NCBI GenBank assembly: GCA_944393255.1
Contig: CALXZP010000070.1
Coordinates: 1-57,669, forward strand
Source of the DNA: an uncultured Clostridia bacterium
GTDB lineage: Bacteria; Bacillota; Clostridia; UBA1381
Direction: 5' to 3'
Length of the DNA stretch: 57,669 nucleotides
Part shown: one piece after another, positions 15,138 to 23,190 of the stretch
How the letters are laid out: each line of letters starts with the position of its first letter
How positions within the stretch are numbered: position 1 is the first letter of the stretch
The notes under the pieces: model-generated
Database searches by the model: none
Told to the model about the DNA's origin: nothing
The model's input: only the letters and a program-made list of their open reading frames with translations
Position numbers and translations under genes: made by a program

Positions 15138-15743
15138 TTGAATATTTACGATTTTGATAAAACCATTTACAACGGCGACTCAACGGCAGATTTCATAAAA
15201 TTCTGTGCTGTGCGGTATAAAAAAACACGCGTCTGGGCGCTGCCCACTCTGAAAGCGTTTGTCTTATACGTGCTTGGCATATATACCAAAACACAGTTCA
15301 AGGAGAGAATGTACGGTTTTCTGCAAAGAGTTCCGGATGTGGAAGCGGCGGTAAATGAATTCTGGGACGGACATGAGAAAAATATACTTGAATATTATAA
15401 AAGGCAGCGCAGAGCCGATGATATAATCATCTCGGCTTCGCCAGAGTTCCTGCTGAGACCGGTCTGCAAAAGACTGGGAGTGGAGCGTCTCATCGCCTCA
15501 AGAGTGGACGGAAAAACCGGGAAATATACAGGTGAAAATTGCTGGGGTGAGGAAAAAGTCAGGCGGCTTGAGGAGGAATACGGGATAACGAGCTGCGGCA
15601 GCTTCTATTCTGACAGCTTCAGCGACGCTCCGCTTGCGTCGATCGCCGAGAGCGCTTATATTGTGCGAGGAAATAACCTTACTCCATGGGATGAATTCAA
15701 AAGATCGAAAAAAAGATCTTCGGAAAAAAATAAACAGCAGTAA
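15138..15743 (+). CDS. HAD-superfamily phosphatase (HAD-IB, CicA/SerB-like)
   Basis: 201 residues. Motif I is YDFDKTIYNGDS with the nucleophile Asp at residue 5 and the acid Asp at 7. Motif II is IISASPEFLL, and motif IV is FYSDSFSDAPLA. The helical cap between them (about 20-90) is of the subfamily-IB type. It hydrolyses a phosphate monoester; the substrate is unknown. The start is TTG 15138, since the DFDKT motif must be close to the N-terminus and GAAAGGA lies about 11 bases upstream. Last gene of the carD operon. Confidence 0.85.
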   Translation: MNIYDFDKTIYNGDSTADFIKFCAVRYKKTRVWALPTLKAFVLYVLGIYTKTQFKERMYGFLQRVPDVEAAVNEFWDGHEKNILEYYKRQRRADDIIISASPEFLLRPVCKRLGVERLIASRVDGKTGKYTGENCWGEEKVRRLEEEYGITSCGSFYSDSFSDAPLASIAESAYIVRGNNLTPWDEFKRSKKRSSEKNKQQ

Positions 15744-15749
15744 CGAAAA

Positions 15750-15790
15750 ATGCGGCTTCTCAGCAAAATATGATGAGGAGCCGCATATTC
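15750..15790. terminator. Bidirectional terminator, carD operon / divIVA
   Basis: The 13-bp stem ATGCGGCTTCTCA/TGAGGAGCCGCAT (one G-T) is followed by ATTCTTT on the plus strand and by TTTTTCGTT on the minus strand. It ends both converging operons. Confidence 0.85.
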
Positions 15791-15791
15791 T

Positions 15792-16229
15792 TTACATATC
15801 TTCAAGTGTTTTCATCAGATTTTCACATACGGTCTTGATCCTCAGCTTATAGGTGTCAACCTCATGTTTTACTTTCAGCATTTCCTGATGTTTTTTTATA
15901 TGTTCTTCATCTATCTGGCGGGCCAGACGCGTAGCGTCGAGCTTTGCTCTGTTTATGATAGCCTGCGCTTCCATATTGGCGTTGTTTTTGATATCCTGTG
16001 CGGACTGCCTTGCAACGTCAAGAGACTTGTGCATAGTATCTTCTATCTGCTTATACCTTTCAACGGCGTCTGTCAGAAGCCCGATCTTGTTTTTCAGACT
16101 TTGGTTTTCCTGGCACAGCGCCTCGTAATCCTGAATGATAACGTCAAGAAAATCATCCACTTCATCGCAGTCATAGCCTTTGAGCTTCTTTTCAAACTCC
16201 TTGTTCTGAATGTCAATTGGTTTCAGCAT
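15792..16229 (-). CDS. divIVA: DivIVA-domain cell pole/division protein
   Basis: 145 residues. The N-terminal lipid-binding segment (LKPIDIQNKEFEKKLKGYDCDEVDDFLDVI) is the DivIVA signature, including the FLD turn. The rest (about 35-140) is an extended coiled coil. It recruits division and wall-growth factors at curved membranes. At 145 residues it is short compared with B. subtilis DivIVA (about 164). The start is ATG 16229 with GGAGGAT upstream. Last gene of the hlyD-yggS-sepF-ylmH-divIVA cluster. Confidence 0.93.
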   Translation of the reverse strand: MLKPIDIQNKEFEKKLKGYDCDEVDDFLDVIIQDYEALCQENQSLKNKIGLLTDAVERYKQIEDTMHKSLDVARQSAQDIKNNANMEAQAIINRAKLDATRLARQIDEEHIKKHQEMLKVKHEVDTYKLRIKTVCENLMKTLEDM

Positions 16230-16277
16230 AGATCCTCCGTTCCGGGTCTGAGGCGATGCGCCGTACCCGTGCTTGCC

Positions 16278-17024
16278 TTAAATATATTTTTTTAATGTAA
16301 CATGAAGGCGCTTTTTGCGTGTCTGCGCGCCGAATTTGTAAACGATATATCTCCCGCTGCCTCTTACAGAGAGCAGATCTCCTTCTTCCGCTGTTTCCGA
16401 CGGCTTGCATACCTCAAGGTGATTGAGCTTCACCTTGCCGCCTTCTACGAGCCTTGCCGCCTCGGATCGCGATATATTTGCCGCAGCGGCAGTCAGCGCG
16501 TCAAGTCTGTTAGAGGCGCATACCGCTTCGATGGTCTTATATTTTCGTTCTATATTGACTGACGCTGCATCCGGAACGAGCGTGAGCGCAACGTGCTGGT
16601 TACCTATCCTATGCATTGAGCTCAATATATATTCCGAGATATCCTCATGCAGGAAAATATATACGCAGCTGTCGGTCACCGCTATATCTCCGAGCCTGGA
16701 CGATGTGACGCCTAGTGACATAAGCGAGCCGAGGTAGTCCCGGTGTGTAAGAGGCACAGCGGTCTCGGCTTTTATGCAGGTTATAGGGAAAGCTGACGTA
16801 TCGGCTTCTTCCCACTGCGGAAAAACGCCCATGATCTTCTTTTCCGCGCCGTCGAAGCCTCCCCACAGCATTGTGTTATAGCCGTATGGGATCGTAAATT
16901 CCTTATTTATTATCGCCTGCTCCGCGCCGTCAAGAAAATCCGAAAAACGCGGCGAGGAATATTTTTCGCAAAGGCTGAACAGGTCTTCGATCCTTGCGGT
17001 CAGAAGCTTTTTGTCATAATTCAT
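16278..17024 (-). CDS. ylmH: YlmH, S4-domain RNA-binding protein
   Basis: 248 residues. The N-terminal YlmH-specific region (about 1-165) includes FLDGAEQAIINKEF and MLWGGFDGAEKKIMGVFP. The C-terminal S4 domain (about 170-235) has the pattern RLDALTAAAANISRSEAARLVEGGKVKLNH. It binds ribosomal/tRNA structures and in Firmicutes is linked to stalled-ribosome rescue. The start is ATG 17024, which overlaps the sepF stop as ATGA; a longer frame to 17111 would lie inside sepF. Confidence 0.93.
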   Translation of the reverse strand: MNYDKKLLTARIEDLFSLCEKYSSPRFSDFLDGAEQAIINKEFTIPYGYNTMLWGGFDGAEKKIMGVFPQWEEADTSAFPITCIKAETAVPLTHRDYLGSLMSLGVTSSRLGDIAVTDSCVYIFLHEDISEYILSSMHRIGNQHVALTLVPDAASVNIERKYKTIEAVCASNRLDALTAAAANISRSEAARLVEGGKVKLNHLEVCKPSETAEEGDLLSVRGSGRYIVYKFGAQTRKKRLHVTLKKYI

Positions 17025-17635
17025 GTTTTGTATCTCGAATTGGCGTTGCTGAGTCTTACTCCTTTGGGCGCTATACAGAATATGCTTGGGCAGAGCCGCG
17101 AAAACGGACATTCCATCCCTGCCGCCGCGCCGCTTATGTAATCGACAACTCTCCGTGCTTCATCGTTTGATGGGATACCGGAAACATCGAATATGGTTAT
17201 CTTTCCGGCCTTTACCTCCCGTACGATCTCGGACGATCCGTCGAAGTTTGTCGGATAGAGGACTTTTACCTCTATGTCCGCCGGACTCGGCGCATATCTT
17301 ATAGAGGATCGCGATGAAGCGCTTCTGGACGAGGCTGCTTCTCCGGAATATGAGGAATACGTGCTTCTGCTGCCGGAATAGCTTCTGCTGCCGTAATCCC
17401 TGCTTCTGTAGTCACGGCTGTCGCGTTCGCTGCGCTCGCGGTCTTCCTCATAATCGTAGCCGTCGTCATAGCTGTCGCTTTCTTTTTTTCGTGAAAAGAA
17501 CGAAAAGAAGCTCTTTTTCTGCGGCTTTTCATCTGCGTACTCGTTGTCGTACATCTCATCGTCGTATCCGTCGTAATTATCGTAATCATCATATCCGGAG
17601 CCGAAGGCTCTTTTTGTGGTATCAAATATTGACAT
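17021..17635 (-). CDS. sepF: SepF, FtsZ-associated division protein
   Basis: 204 residues. A short N-terminal membrane-binding helix (MSIFDTTKRAF) is followed by a long disordered linker (about 15-115) made of Asp/Tyr/Gly and then Ser/Arg/Tyr repeats, longer than in B. subtilis SepF. The C-terminal SepF domain (about 118-198) has VKVLYPTNFDGSSEIVREVKAGK and RRVVDYISGAAAGM. It anchors FtsZ to the membrane. Interestingly the linker changes from acidic to Arg/Ser-rich midway. The start is ATG 17635 with AAAGGATG upstream. Confidence 0.95.
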   Translation of the reverse strand: MSIFDTTKRAFGSGYDDYDNYDGYDDEMYDNEYADEKPQKKSFFSFFSRKKESDSYDDGYDYEEDRERSERDSRDYRSRDYGSRSYSGSRSTYSSYSGEAASSRSASSRSSIRYAPSPADIEVKVLYPTNFDGSSEIVREVKAGKITIFDVSGIPSNDEARRVVDYISGAAAGMECPFSRLCPSIFCIAPKGVRLSNANSRYKT

Positions 17636-17688
17636 ATCTGCACATCCTTTCTGTTATGCGGCTGCCGGTCGCAGGCAGCGCTGGCTTT

Positions 17689-18387
17689 TTATTCAGCCGG
17701 AACGTCGTAGCTGCGCGGGCCGAAAATAGCGCTGCCGACCCTTACAAGCGTTGCCCCGTATTTTACAGCGGTCTCATAATCTCCGCTCATTCCCATTGAC
17801 AGCTCGCGCATTTCAACATTCGCAAAGCTGCGTTTTTTGACAGCTTCAAAAAGAAGCTGCATATTTCGGAAGTGTATGCCGGGGTCGTCTGTCTCCGCTT
17901 TGGGAGCAATAGTCATAAGCCCCTTGACATGAGTTCTTTTAAGTCCGCCTGCATGGATCAGCAGACTTTCCAGTTCATCCGGCGCTATGCCCGATTTTGA
18001 GCTTTCTCCGGAAATGTTGATCTGTATGAGTATATCGATATCTCTGTCGTGCAAAACGGCAAGGCGTTCTATCTCGTCCATGAGCCTTATAGAATCAACG
18101 CTGTGTATCATAACGCACCGGTCGATAACGTATTTGACCTTGTTGGTCTGTAAATGACCTATAAGGTGCCAGCGTACAGGGAGGACGCGGGCAAACTTGT
18201 CTCGCACCTCCTGCGGCTTGTTTTCACCTATATCGGTGATACCCAGTTTTATCACCTCGTTCATAAGCTCCGGCGGATGGGTCTTTGTAACGGCTATCAG
18301 CGTTATATCGGACGGATCGCGTCCGCAGCTTTCGGCCGCGTCTCTGATACGCCGCCTGACCTCGCCGAGTCTTTGTTCAATGCTCAA
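17689..18387 (-). CDS. yggS: YggS/PLPBP family pyridoxal-phosphate homeostasis protein
   Basis: 232 residues, a single-domain PLP-binding TIM barrel like the N-terminal half of alanine racemase. The PLP lysine lies in LIAVTKTHPPE (near residue 35). IGENKPQEVRDK replaces the usual GENRVQE, WHLIGHLQTNK is intact, and LSMGMSGDYETAVKYGATLVRVGSAIFG is the phosphate-binding end. It buffers free PLP. The start is TTG 18387 with AAGGAG nine bases upstream, placed across the end of the preceding gene. Confidence 0.95.
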   Translation of the reverse strand: MSIEQRLGEVRRRIRDAAESCGRDPSDITLIAVTKTHPPELMNEVIKLGITDIGENKPQEVRDKFARVLPVRWHLIGHLQTNKVKYVIDRCVMIHSVDSIRLMDEIERLAVLHDRDIDILIQINISGESSKSGIAPDELESLLIHAGGLKRTHVKGLMTIAPKAETDDPGIHFRNMQLLFEAVKKRSFANVEMRELSMGMSGDYETAVKYGATLVRVGSAIFGPRSYDVPAE

Positions 18388-18400
18388 AAGTCATCACTCC

Positions 18401-19594
18401 TTAACGCTCGCCCACAATAAGGCGTTCCATTGATGCAAGCTTGTTTTCAGCGTTCTCTGCGGACTGGATTATGGAATAGCCCTCCTCCATATCGGTATAA
18501 AGAATATCGCAGTCGCAGCGGTAGGTAGTGGAGCCTATCGTTGCATATACGTAATAGCTGTCGAGAGTGTCTCCTGTGCGTACTGCTTCCGAAGGTATCT
18601 TATATCCCGAATATTCCTCAAATATTATATCAGTATCTATTGTCCTGTAGGAGAACGGGCTTTCCAGATACGATGATACCTCTACAAGGAACAGGAACTC
18701 TCCGTTTTCATCGGCGTCCGATACGAATGTTATCGTGCCGGCCGCAGACGAGCCGGAAAGGTTGGTAAATCTTACTGTAACGTTTGTCCCTTCAATGCAG
18801 AGAGACGCGTTCGCTTCGCTGCCTATGCCGATCACATACCATTTATGATTGTTCATGACCTTGCATATAGGATCGCCGGTAAGGACTGCGGAGCCGCTCG
18901 TGTGCTTTATGTTCTGCGCTGAGAGGCTGCGTATATATGTCACATTGTATTCCTGTATCCTGTCCGGGGCAAGGACCGATTCAAGACCGTCGATATATGA
19001 CGAGAATATACCGGAGCGGTCGCATAATATATCGGTCTTGCCGCCCGATATGGAGCTTTCAAGAGCGCTTTTTTCATTTGTAAGCTCTTCTATTTTTGCG
19101 GACAGAGAGATATCCCCGCCGGCTCTTAAACTGTTTATATCTTCCTTGTATTCGTGTATGGTTTCGATCTCGCCTGCTTTAGAGAGATCCGGTATTGAAT
19201 TTATCCTCAGCGCCACTTCGCCTTCAACGGATCCGGTATCCTGAGAATAAAGCGTACTTTGAGCTTCTCTCTGCTTGAGTCTGTTTATTTTATTGTCAAG
19301 AGTCTGCAGCTCTCTTAAAACACTGCCGTCAACGTTTCCGCTGTATATGGTGCTTACGGCGGTGTCACGGGAAACGCGGTCGCCCTCTTCCGACATATCA
19401 TAAACCGTTCCGGGAGAGGTCGCGTAATATACCGATTCGCTTCTGGATATGAAAGCGTCGGGACATGAGATACTGACTTCATGGACATATTCTTCAAGTG
19501 CGATCGAATCGACCGGAGCGACAAGATAGGCTATCCCGTATCCGGCTATGGCAAGGATCACGACCGCTATCACGATCATAAAAAATTTCTTCAT
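18401..19594 (-). CDS. HlyD-like membrane-fusion protein
   Basis: 397 residues from the chosen start. One N-terminal membrane anchor (about residues 4-26: FFMIVIAVVILAIAGYGIAY), then an extracytoplasmic part with a biotinyl-lipoyl-like beginning (ATSPGTVYDMSEEGDRVSRDT), a coiled coil (about 90-200) and a beta-barrel C-terminal half. It resembles HlyD/YknX adaptors, but no transporter gene is next to it. This placement at the head of the yggS-sepF-ylmH-divIVA cluster suggests an envelope or division role. The start is ATG 19594 with AAGGAA eight bases upstream. Confidence 0.75.
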   Translation of the reverse strand: MKKFFMIVIAVVILAIAGYGIAYLVAPVDSIALEEYVHEVSISCPDAFISRSESVYYATSPGTVYDMSEEGDRVSRDTAVSTIYSGNVDGSVLRELQTLDNKINRLKQREAQSTLYSQDTGSVEGEVALRINSIPDLSKAGEIETIHEYKEDINSLRAGGDISLSAKIEELTNEKSALESSISGGKTDILCDRSGIFSSYIDGLESVLAPDRIQEYNVTYIRSLSAQNIKHTSGSAVLTGDPICKVMNNHKWYVIGIGSEANASLCIEGTNVTVRFTNLSGSSAAGTITFVSDADENGEFLFLVEVSSYLESPFSYRTIDTDIIFEEYSGYKIPSEAVRTGDTLDSYYVYATIGSTTYRCDCDILYTDMEEGYSIIQSAENAENKLASMERLIVGER

Positions 19595-19647
19595 TATCAG
19601 TTCCTTCATCGGCTGTCTATGTAGCTCTTTATCTATACATATAATCT

Positions 19648-19676
19648 ATTATATAATTTTTCTTCGCAAAATACAA
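19648..19676 (-). promoter_or_regulatory. Promoter of the division cluster
   Basis: On the minus strand: TTGTAT (19671-19676), 17 bp, TATAAT (19648-19653). The -35 box overlaps the foot of the terminator hairpin at 19675-19721. Confidence 0.6.
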
Positions 19677-19726
19677 GACCTTTTTCCCTTTTTTTTAAGA
19701 AATTTAAGGGAAAAAGGTCTTTTTTA
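19675..19726. terminator. Terminator between patatin operon and division cluster
   Basis: A perfect 16-bp stem AAGACCTTTTTCCCTT (19675-19690) with its complement (19706-19721). It ends the minus-strand patatin operon; the clear T-run is on the plus-strand side. Confidence 0.7.
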
Positions 19727-19733
19727 TGCATAT

Positions 19734-20780
19734 TTAAAGGTATTTGGACAGATATACTATTGAATTTGCCGCATAGTAAAGCTCCCCGAGCATGTCGAGT
19801 TTTTCGTTTATGAAATTATCTTTGCCGCGCGCTATATGCTCGGTCATTCGTCTTAGCCGAGGGCTTTTTTCGTACTCTGCAAGGACAGTAAGCGCCAGAT
19901 CCTTGAATGAATAAGGGACGTAAGGGTCAATGCCGATCATTTTTGCCGCCGCCTCGACTCCGTGTATCAATTCTTCGCCGAACGCCGAGACCGCTTCACG
20001 GTATGACGCATTGTAAAATGAATAAGTGCTGCCTGAATACTGCCCGAACACTTTCATACATTCAAAATAACCGCTTTTTATGCTCCGTCCTATCGCTTCC
20101 CCGTCAAAGTCCATAAGTCCGACCTCGGGCGCTGGTGAATCGACCCGTATGACATTGGCTCCGCATCCGTTGTAATCCTTTATAACTCCCACACCCTTGA
20201 CGGATACGGAAATTATGGTGTCATAACCGCGTCCGATCAGCATATTTATTGGAAGGTTGTTGCGCGTGCTGCCGTCGGTGTATTCCTTGCCGTCTATGAC
20301 CATAGGCTTAAAGACCGGGAAACAAGCACTGGCGAGAATGAAATCTACCAGCCGTCCGTCCGGGATATCCTCTTTGAATACCTCAACGGATCTTTTGTCC
20401 GTTATTGAAAAGGTGCACAGCCCGTAATCGACAGGCGAGCTGCGCAGCTCGTCCTCGCTGATGAGCGAAGTCAGAAGCCGTTTGAACGGCGCGGCGTCGA
20501 GACCGCCTTCACCCACGCCCTTTTTCACTATCCCCGGCAGCGATTCGAGAGAGAGCAGATTGGAATTTTTTTTCGGAACGTCAACTATATCATCGACCGA
20601 AATGTTCCGCCACATGTCCTCCGTGTCTCTGCCGAGAGCAAACATCGCTCCGTTGACCGCTCCGATCGACGTGCCGGTGATAGCTGATATTTCCATCTCC
20701 ATTTCGCGCAGAGCGCGCCATACGCCGGCCTGGAAAGCTCCACGCGTTCCTCCTCCGGCAAGTGCAAGTGCATATTTCAT
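19734..20780 (-). CDS. Patatin-like phospholipase
   Basis: 348 residues. The patatin catalytic fold occupies about 1-220: the oxyanion loop AGGGTRGAF (8-16), the nucleophile elbow GTSIG (Ser near 38) and the catalytic Asp in DGSTRNNLP (near 168). It hydrolyses acyl ester bonds of lipids; there is no signal peptide or membrane segment, so it is cytoplasmic. The start is ATG 20780 with AAGGGGG upstream. It follows telA by 25 bases. Its link to TelA/XpaC is operonic only. Confidence 0.9.
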   Translation of the reverse strand: MKYALALAGGGTRGAFQAGVWRALREMEMEISAITGTSIGAVNGAMFALGRDTEDMWRNISVDDIVDVPKKNSNLLSLESLPGIVKKGVGEGGLDAAPFKRLLTSLISEDELRSSPVDYGLCTFSITDKRSVEVFKEDIPDGRLVDFILASACFPVFKPMVIDGKEYTDGSTRNNLPINMLIGRGYDTIISVSVKGVGVIKDYNGCGANVIRVDSPAPEVGLMDFDGEAIGRSIKSGYFECMKVFGQYSGSTYSFYNASYREAVSAFGEELIHGVEAAAKMIGIDPYVPYSFKDLALTVLAEYEKSPRLRRMTEHIARGKDNFINEKLDMLGELYYAANSIVYLSKYL

Positions 20781-20805
20781 AGCTTTCAGCCCCCTTAGGC
20801 TGTGA

Positions 20806-21942
20806 TCATCTGCTCAATGCGAGCAGTTTATCTTTCAATTCAGATTCCATCCTTGCAAGCTCCGCTTCTGCGTCGTGCCGTTTCCGGCGTCCCTCGTCCT
20901 GTATTGCAAGCACCTCGTCAAGCGTTGAGATAAGAGTTTGGTTTGTTTCCGCAAGCGTTTCTATGTCTACTATACCGCGTTCGGTTTCACGAGCGGTATC
21001 CGCCGAAGCCTGTTTCAGCAGCTGCGCATTCTTTTTGAGCAGCTCGTTCGTCATGTCCGTGACTGCGCGCTGCGCCTTTGCCGCTTCGGAAGCGTGTGCT
21101 ATGCCTAAGGCGATAACCATGCGGCTTTTCCAAAGCGGGATAGTGTTCGTTATGGTTGACTGTATTTTTTCGGCCATAGCGGTATCATTGCTCTGTATCA
21201 GCCTGATCTGAGGCGCTGTCTGTATTGCTATCATCCGCGTAAGCTCAAGGTCGTGAAGCTTTTTTTCAAAGCGTTCCGCCATATCGCTCAGATCTTTTGC
21301 CGCCTGCGCGTCCTCCGGAAGTCTGCTTGCGGCGGCCTTGTCCCGGGCTGCACAGAGCTCTGACGCTTTGAATTCCTCAAGACTTTTTTTGCCTGCAAGG
21401 ATGTACATTGTCAGTTCCTTGTAGTACACAAGATTGGATTCATACAGCTGATCCAGCCCGGAAATGTCCTTCATAAGCTGTATCTGGTGACGTTCAAGAC
21501 TTTGCACGACACTGTCGATATTGGCCGCTGCCTTGCTGTATTTGCCCTTTAGAGTTTCGATCTTGTCAGCGCCCTTTCTGAAAAGCTTGAATATGCCGCC
21601 TTTGTCATCATCAGCCGCGTCAAAGGAGTTCAGCTCCTTAACGATGTTTGTCAGCATATCTCCGACCTCGCCGAGCTCCTTCGTCCTCACAGAGTCGAGA
21701 GCCTTTTCCGAAAAGGAAGCCATCTTCTGCTGCGTTCCTGCTCCGTACTGCATTACCATAGCGGTGTTTTTTATGTCTATCTGCTTGGAAAAGCTTTCGA
21801 CCATCGCCTTTTCTTCCGGGGTGAGCGGGATCTCTTCCTTGCTGATCTCCTGCGGAGCCGGAGCCGTTTCGGCAGGTGAGGTCGGTGATGGCGCAGTTTC
21901 AAGCTCCGGAGTAAGTGTCAGTGACGGTTTTTCAATTTCCAT
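20806..21942 (-). CDS. telA: TelA/KlaA family protein (toxic anion resistance)
   Basis: 378 residues. A Pro/Glu/Ala-rich disordered N-terminus (about 1-45) precedes the all-helical TelA domain with KIETLKGKYSKAAANIDSVVQSLERHQIQLMKDI and IQTAPQIRLIQSNDTAMAEKIQSTITNTIPLWKSRM, which are characteristic. The family was named for tellurite resistance, but its ordinary role is probably in envelope stress. It follows xpaC by 13 bases, a standard partnership. The start is ATG 21942 with AAAGGATG upstream. Confidence 0.93.
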   Translation of the reverse strand: MEIEKPSLTLTPELETAPSPTSPAETAPAPQEISKEEIPLTPEEKAMVESFSKQIDIKNTAMVMQYGAGTQQKMASFSEKALDSVRTKELGEVGDMLTNIVKELNSFDAADDDKGGIFKLFRKGADKIETLKGKYSKAAANIDSVVQSLERHQIQLMKDISGLDQLYESNLVYYKELTMYILAGKKSLEEFKASELCAARDKAAASRLPEDAQAAKDLSDMAERFEKKLHDLELTRMIAIQTAPQIRLIQSNDTAMAEKIQSTITNTIPLWKSRMVIALGIAHASEAAKAQRAVTDMTNELLKKNAQLLKQASADTARETERGIVDIETLAETNQTLISTLDEVLAIQDEGRRKRHDAEAELARMESELKDKLLALSR

Positions 21943-21955
21943 TCAAATCATCCTT

Positions 21956-23053
21956 TCATTTAAAATCGCTGTTGTTCAGTCCCTCGTTTGCAAACATGGA
22001 ATTAAGCACGGATATATCCGAGATGATGTCCACTTTTTCGTCGAGGAACAAGTCGTTGTATAAATTATAAAAAGCAGTATTGACCGAATCAATGGATCTT
22101 TCGATCTCATGCTTCGATTTTCTTATGTTTTCCGTTTCGATCTCGCGGCGGTTCAGCTCTATATAGGCAGTCAGCAGCTTTTGTGTTATCGGAAGGTAGT
22201 ATTCGATAAGTCTGCGCGCCTCGCTGAACAGCTCGGGGCGCTTTTCAAGACGGTCGAATATATTCTTTAAAAGCTTTTCGGTGGTATCAAGCTTATCGGA
22301 CATCTCTCTGTCGATAATGATATCGTTGGCATTTCTGATATCGGCTATATATTCCTTGCCGCGTTCTATGGACGCGCGTATTTCGGAGAGCCTCTTTGCG
22401 GTTTCCGGGTCCTTCATCATTTTCTTCTCTGTTTCAAGCGACCGGAGATAGTAATTATAGGTCTCATTGTCGCATATAAAATATTTTTTTGTGATATGTC
22501 CCTGCGGAAACACGCCAAGCTTAACAAGCCTTTCAAGATCGCGGCAGGCTGTTTTTCTGTCGATCGGATACGAGGCCGCTATATCGTCTATCGGAAAATG
22601 TTTTCCGCTGCTCATGATCGAGGAATAACGCTTAAAGCGTTTTTTCAGCCTCGAAGCCCTGTATCCGCGCACAGCGACAGCACAGCATGCGGCGGAGCAG
22701 GCGGCAAGAACGACCGCCGGTATGGGGGTCGAGCCGAAAATAGTAAAGAACAGGGCGATGCATGCAGCTGTAAAGAACAGGGCTGTTCCGAGCGTGCCGA
22801 GAATCAGCGGCGCCATTCCGTAGCCGGCCGGGAGCGCCGAAGGACATATGGGATAGCTGTGTTCAGGCGCGCTGTTTGTACGGGAAAACCCGTTTTTGAC
22901 CGCTTGTCTGATCCCGTCCCCGGCGGAGGAAAGAGCGGTATTTACCAAGCTTGATATGTTTTCGCCGAGTTTGTCGTAATTTTGCGAGGCAACGGCGTCC
23001 GATACGGTTCGTTTCAGCTCTTCGCCCAGCTCACGGTATTTGTTTGGATCCAT
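21956..23053 (-). CDS. XpaC-like 5-bromo-4-chloroindolyl phosphate hydrolysis protein
   Basis: 365 residues. The N-terminal part is soluble, followed by a pair of hydrophobic segments (about 82-130: ILGTLGTALFFTAACIALFF and IPAVVLAACSAACC) and a helical C-terminal half with DIAASYPIDRKTACRDLERLVKLGVFPQGHI, a winged-helix-like stretch, and a long coiled coil. This is the XpaC/Halogen_Hydrol family that accompanies TelA. The biochemical activity is not established. The start is ATG 23053 with AAAGGATG upstream. First gene of the three-gene operon. Confidence 0.85.
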   Translation of the reverse strand: MDPNKYRELGEELKRTVSDAVASQNYDKLGENISSLVNTALSSAGDGIRQAVKNGFSRTNSAPEHSYPICPSALPAGYGMAPLILGTLGTALFFTAACIALFFTIFGSTPIPAVVLAACSAACCAVAVRGYRASRLKKRFKRYSSIMSSGKHFPIDDIAASYPIDRKTACRDLERLVKLGVFPQGHITKKYFICDNETYNYYLRSLETEKKMMKDPETAKRLSEIRASIERGKEYIADIRNANDIIIDREMSDKLDTTEKLLKNIFDRLEKRPELFSEARRLIEYYLPITQKLLTAYIELNRREIETENIRKSKHEIERSIDSVNTAFYNLYNDLFLDEKVDIISDISVLNSMFANEGLNNSDFK

Positions 23054-23076
23054 AATAAATCACATCCTTTAAGCAT

Positions 23077-23105
23077 ATTTTATATTATTTACAGACGATT
23101 GTCAA
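23077..23105 (-). promoter_or_regulatory. Promoter of the xpaC-telA-patatin operon
   Basis: On the minus strand: TTGACA (23100-23105), 17 bp, TAAAAT (23077-23082). Confidence 0.75.
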
Positions 23106-23114
23106 GTATAACAG

Positions 23115-23165
23115 AAAACAAAAAGCAGCCCGAGCCGGAAACTTTCTGCTCCCGGTTCGGGCTGC
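23115..23165 (-). terminator. Terminator of the alcohol dehydrogenase gene
   Basis: The 14-bp stem GCAGCCCGAACCGG/CCGGCTCGGGCTGC (one mismatch) is followed on the minus strand by TTTTTGTTTT. Confidence 0.9.
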
Positions 23166-23190
23166 GCGTTATTTTGTGCTCAGGAGTTTA

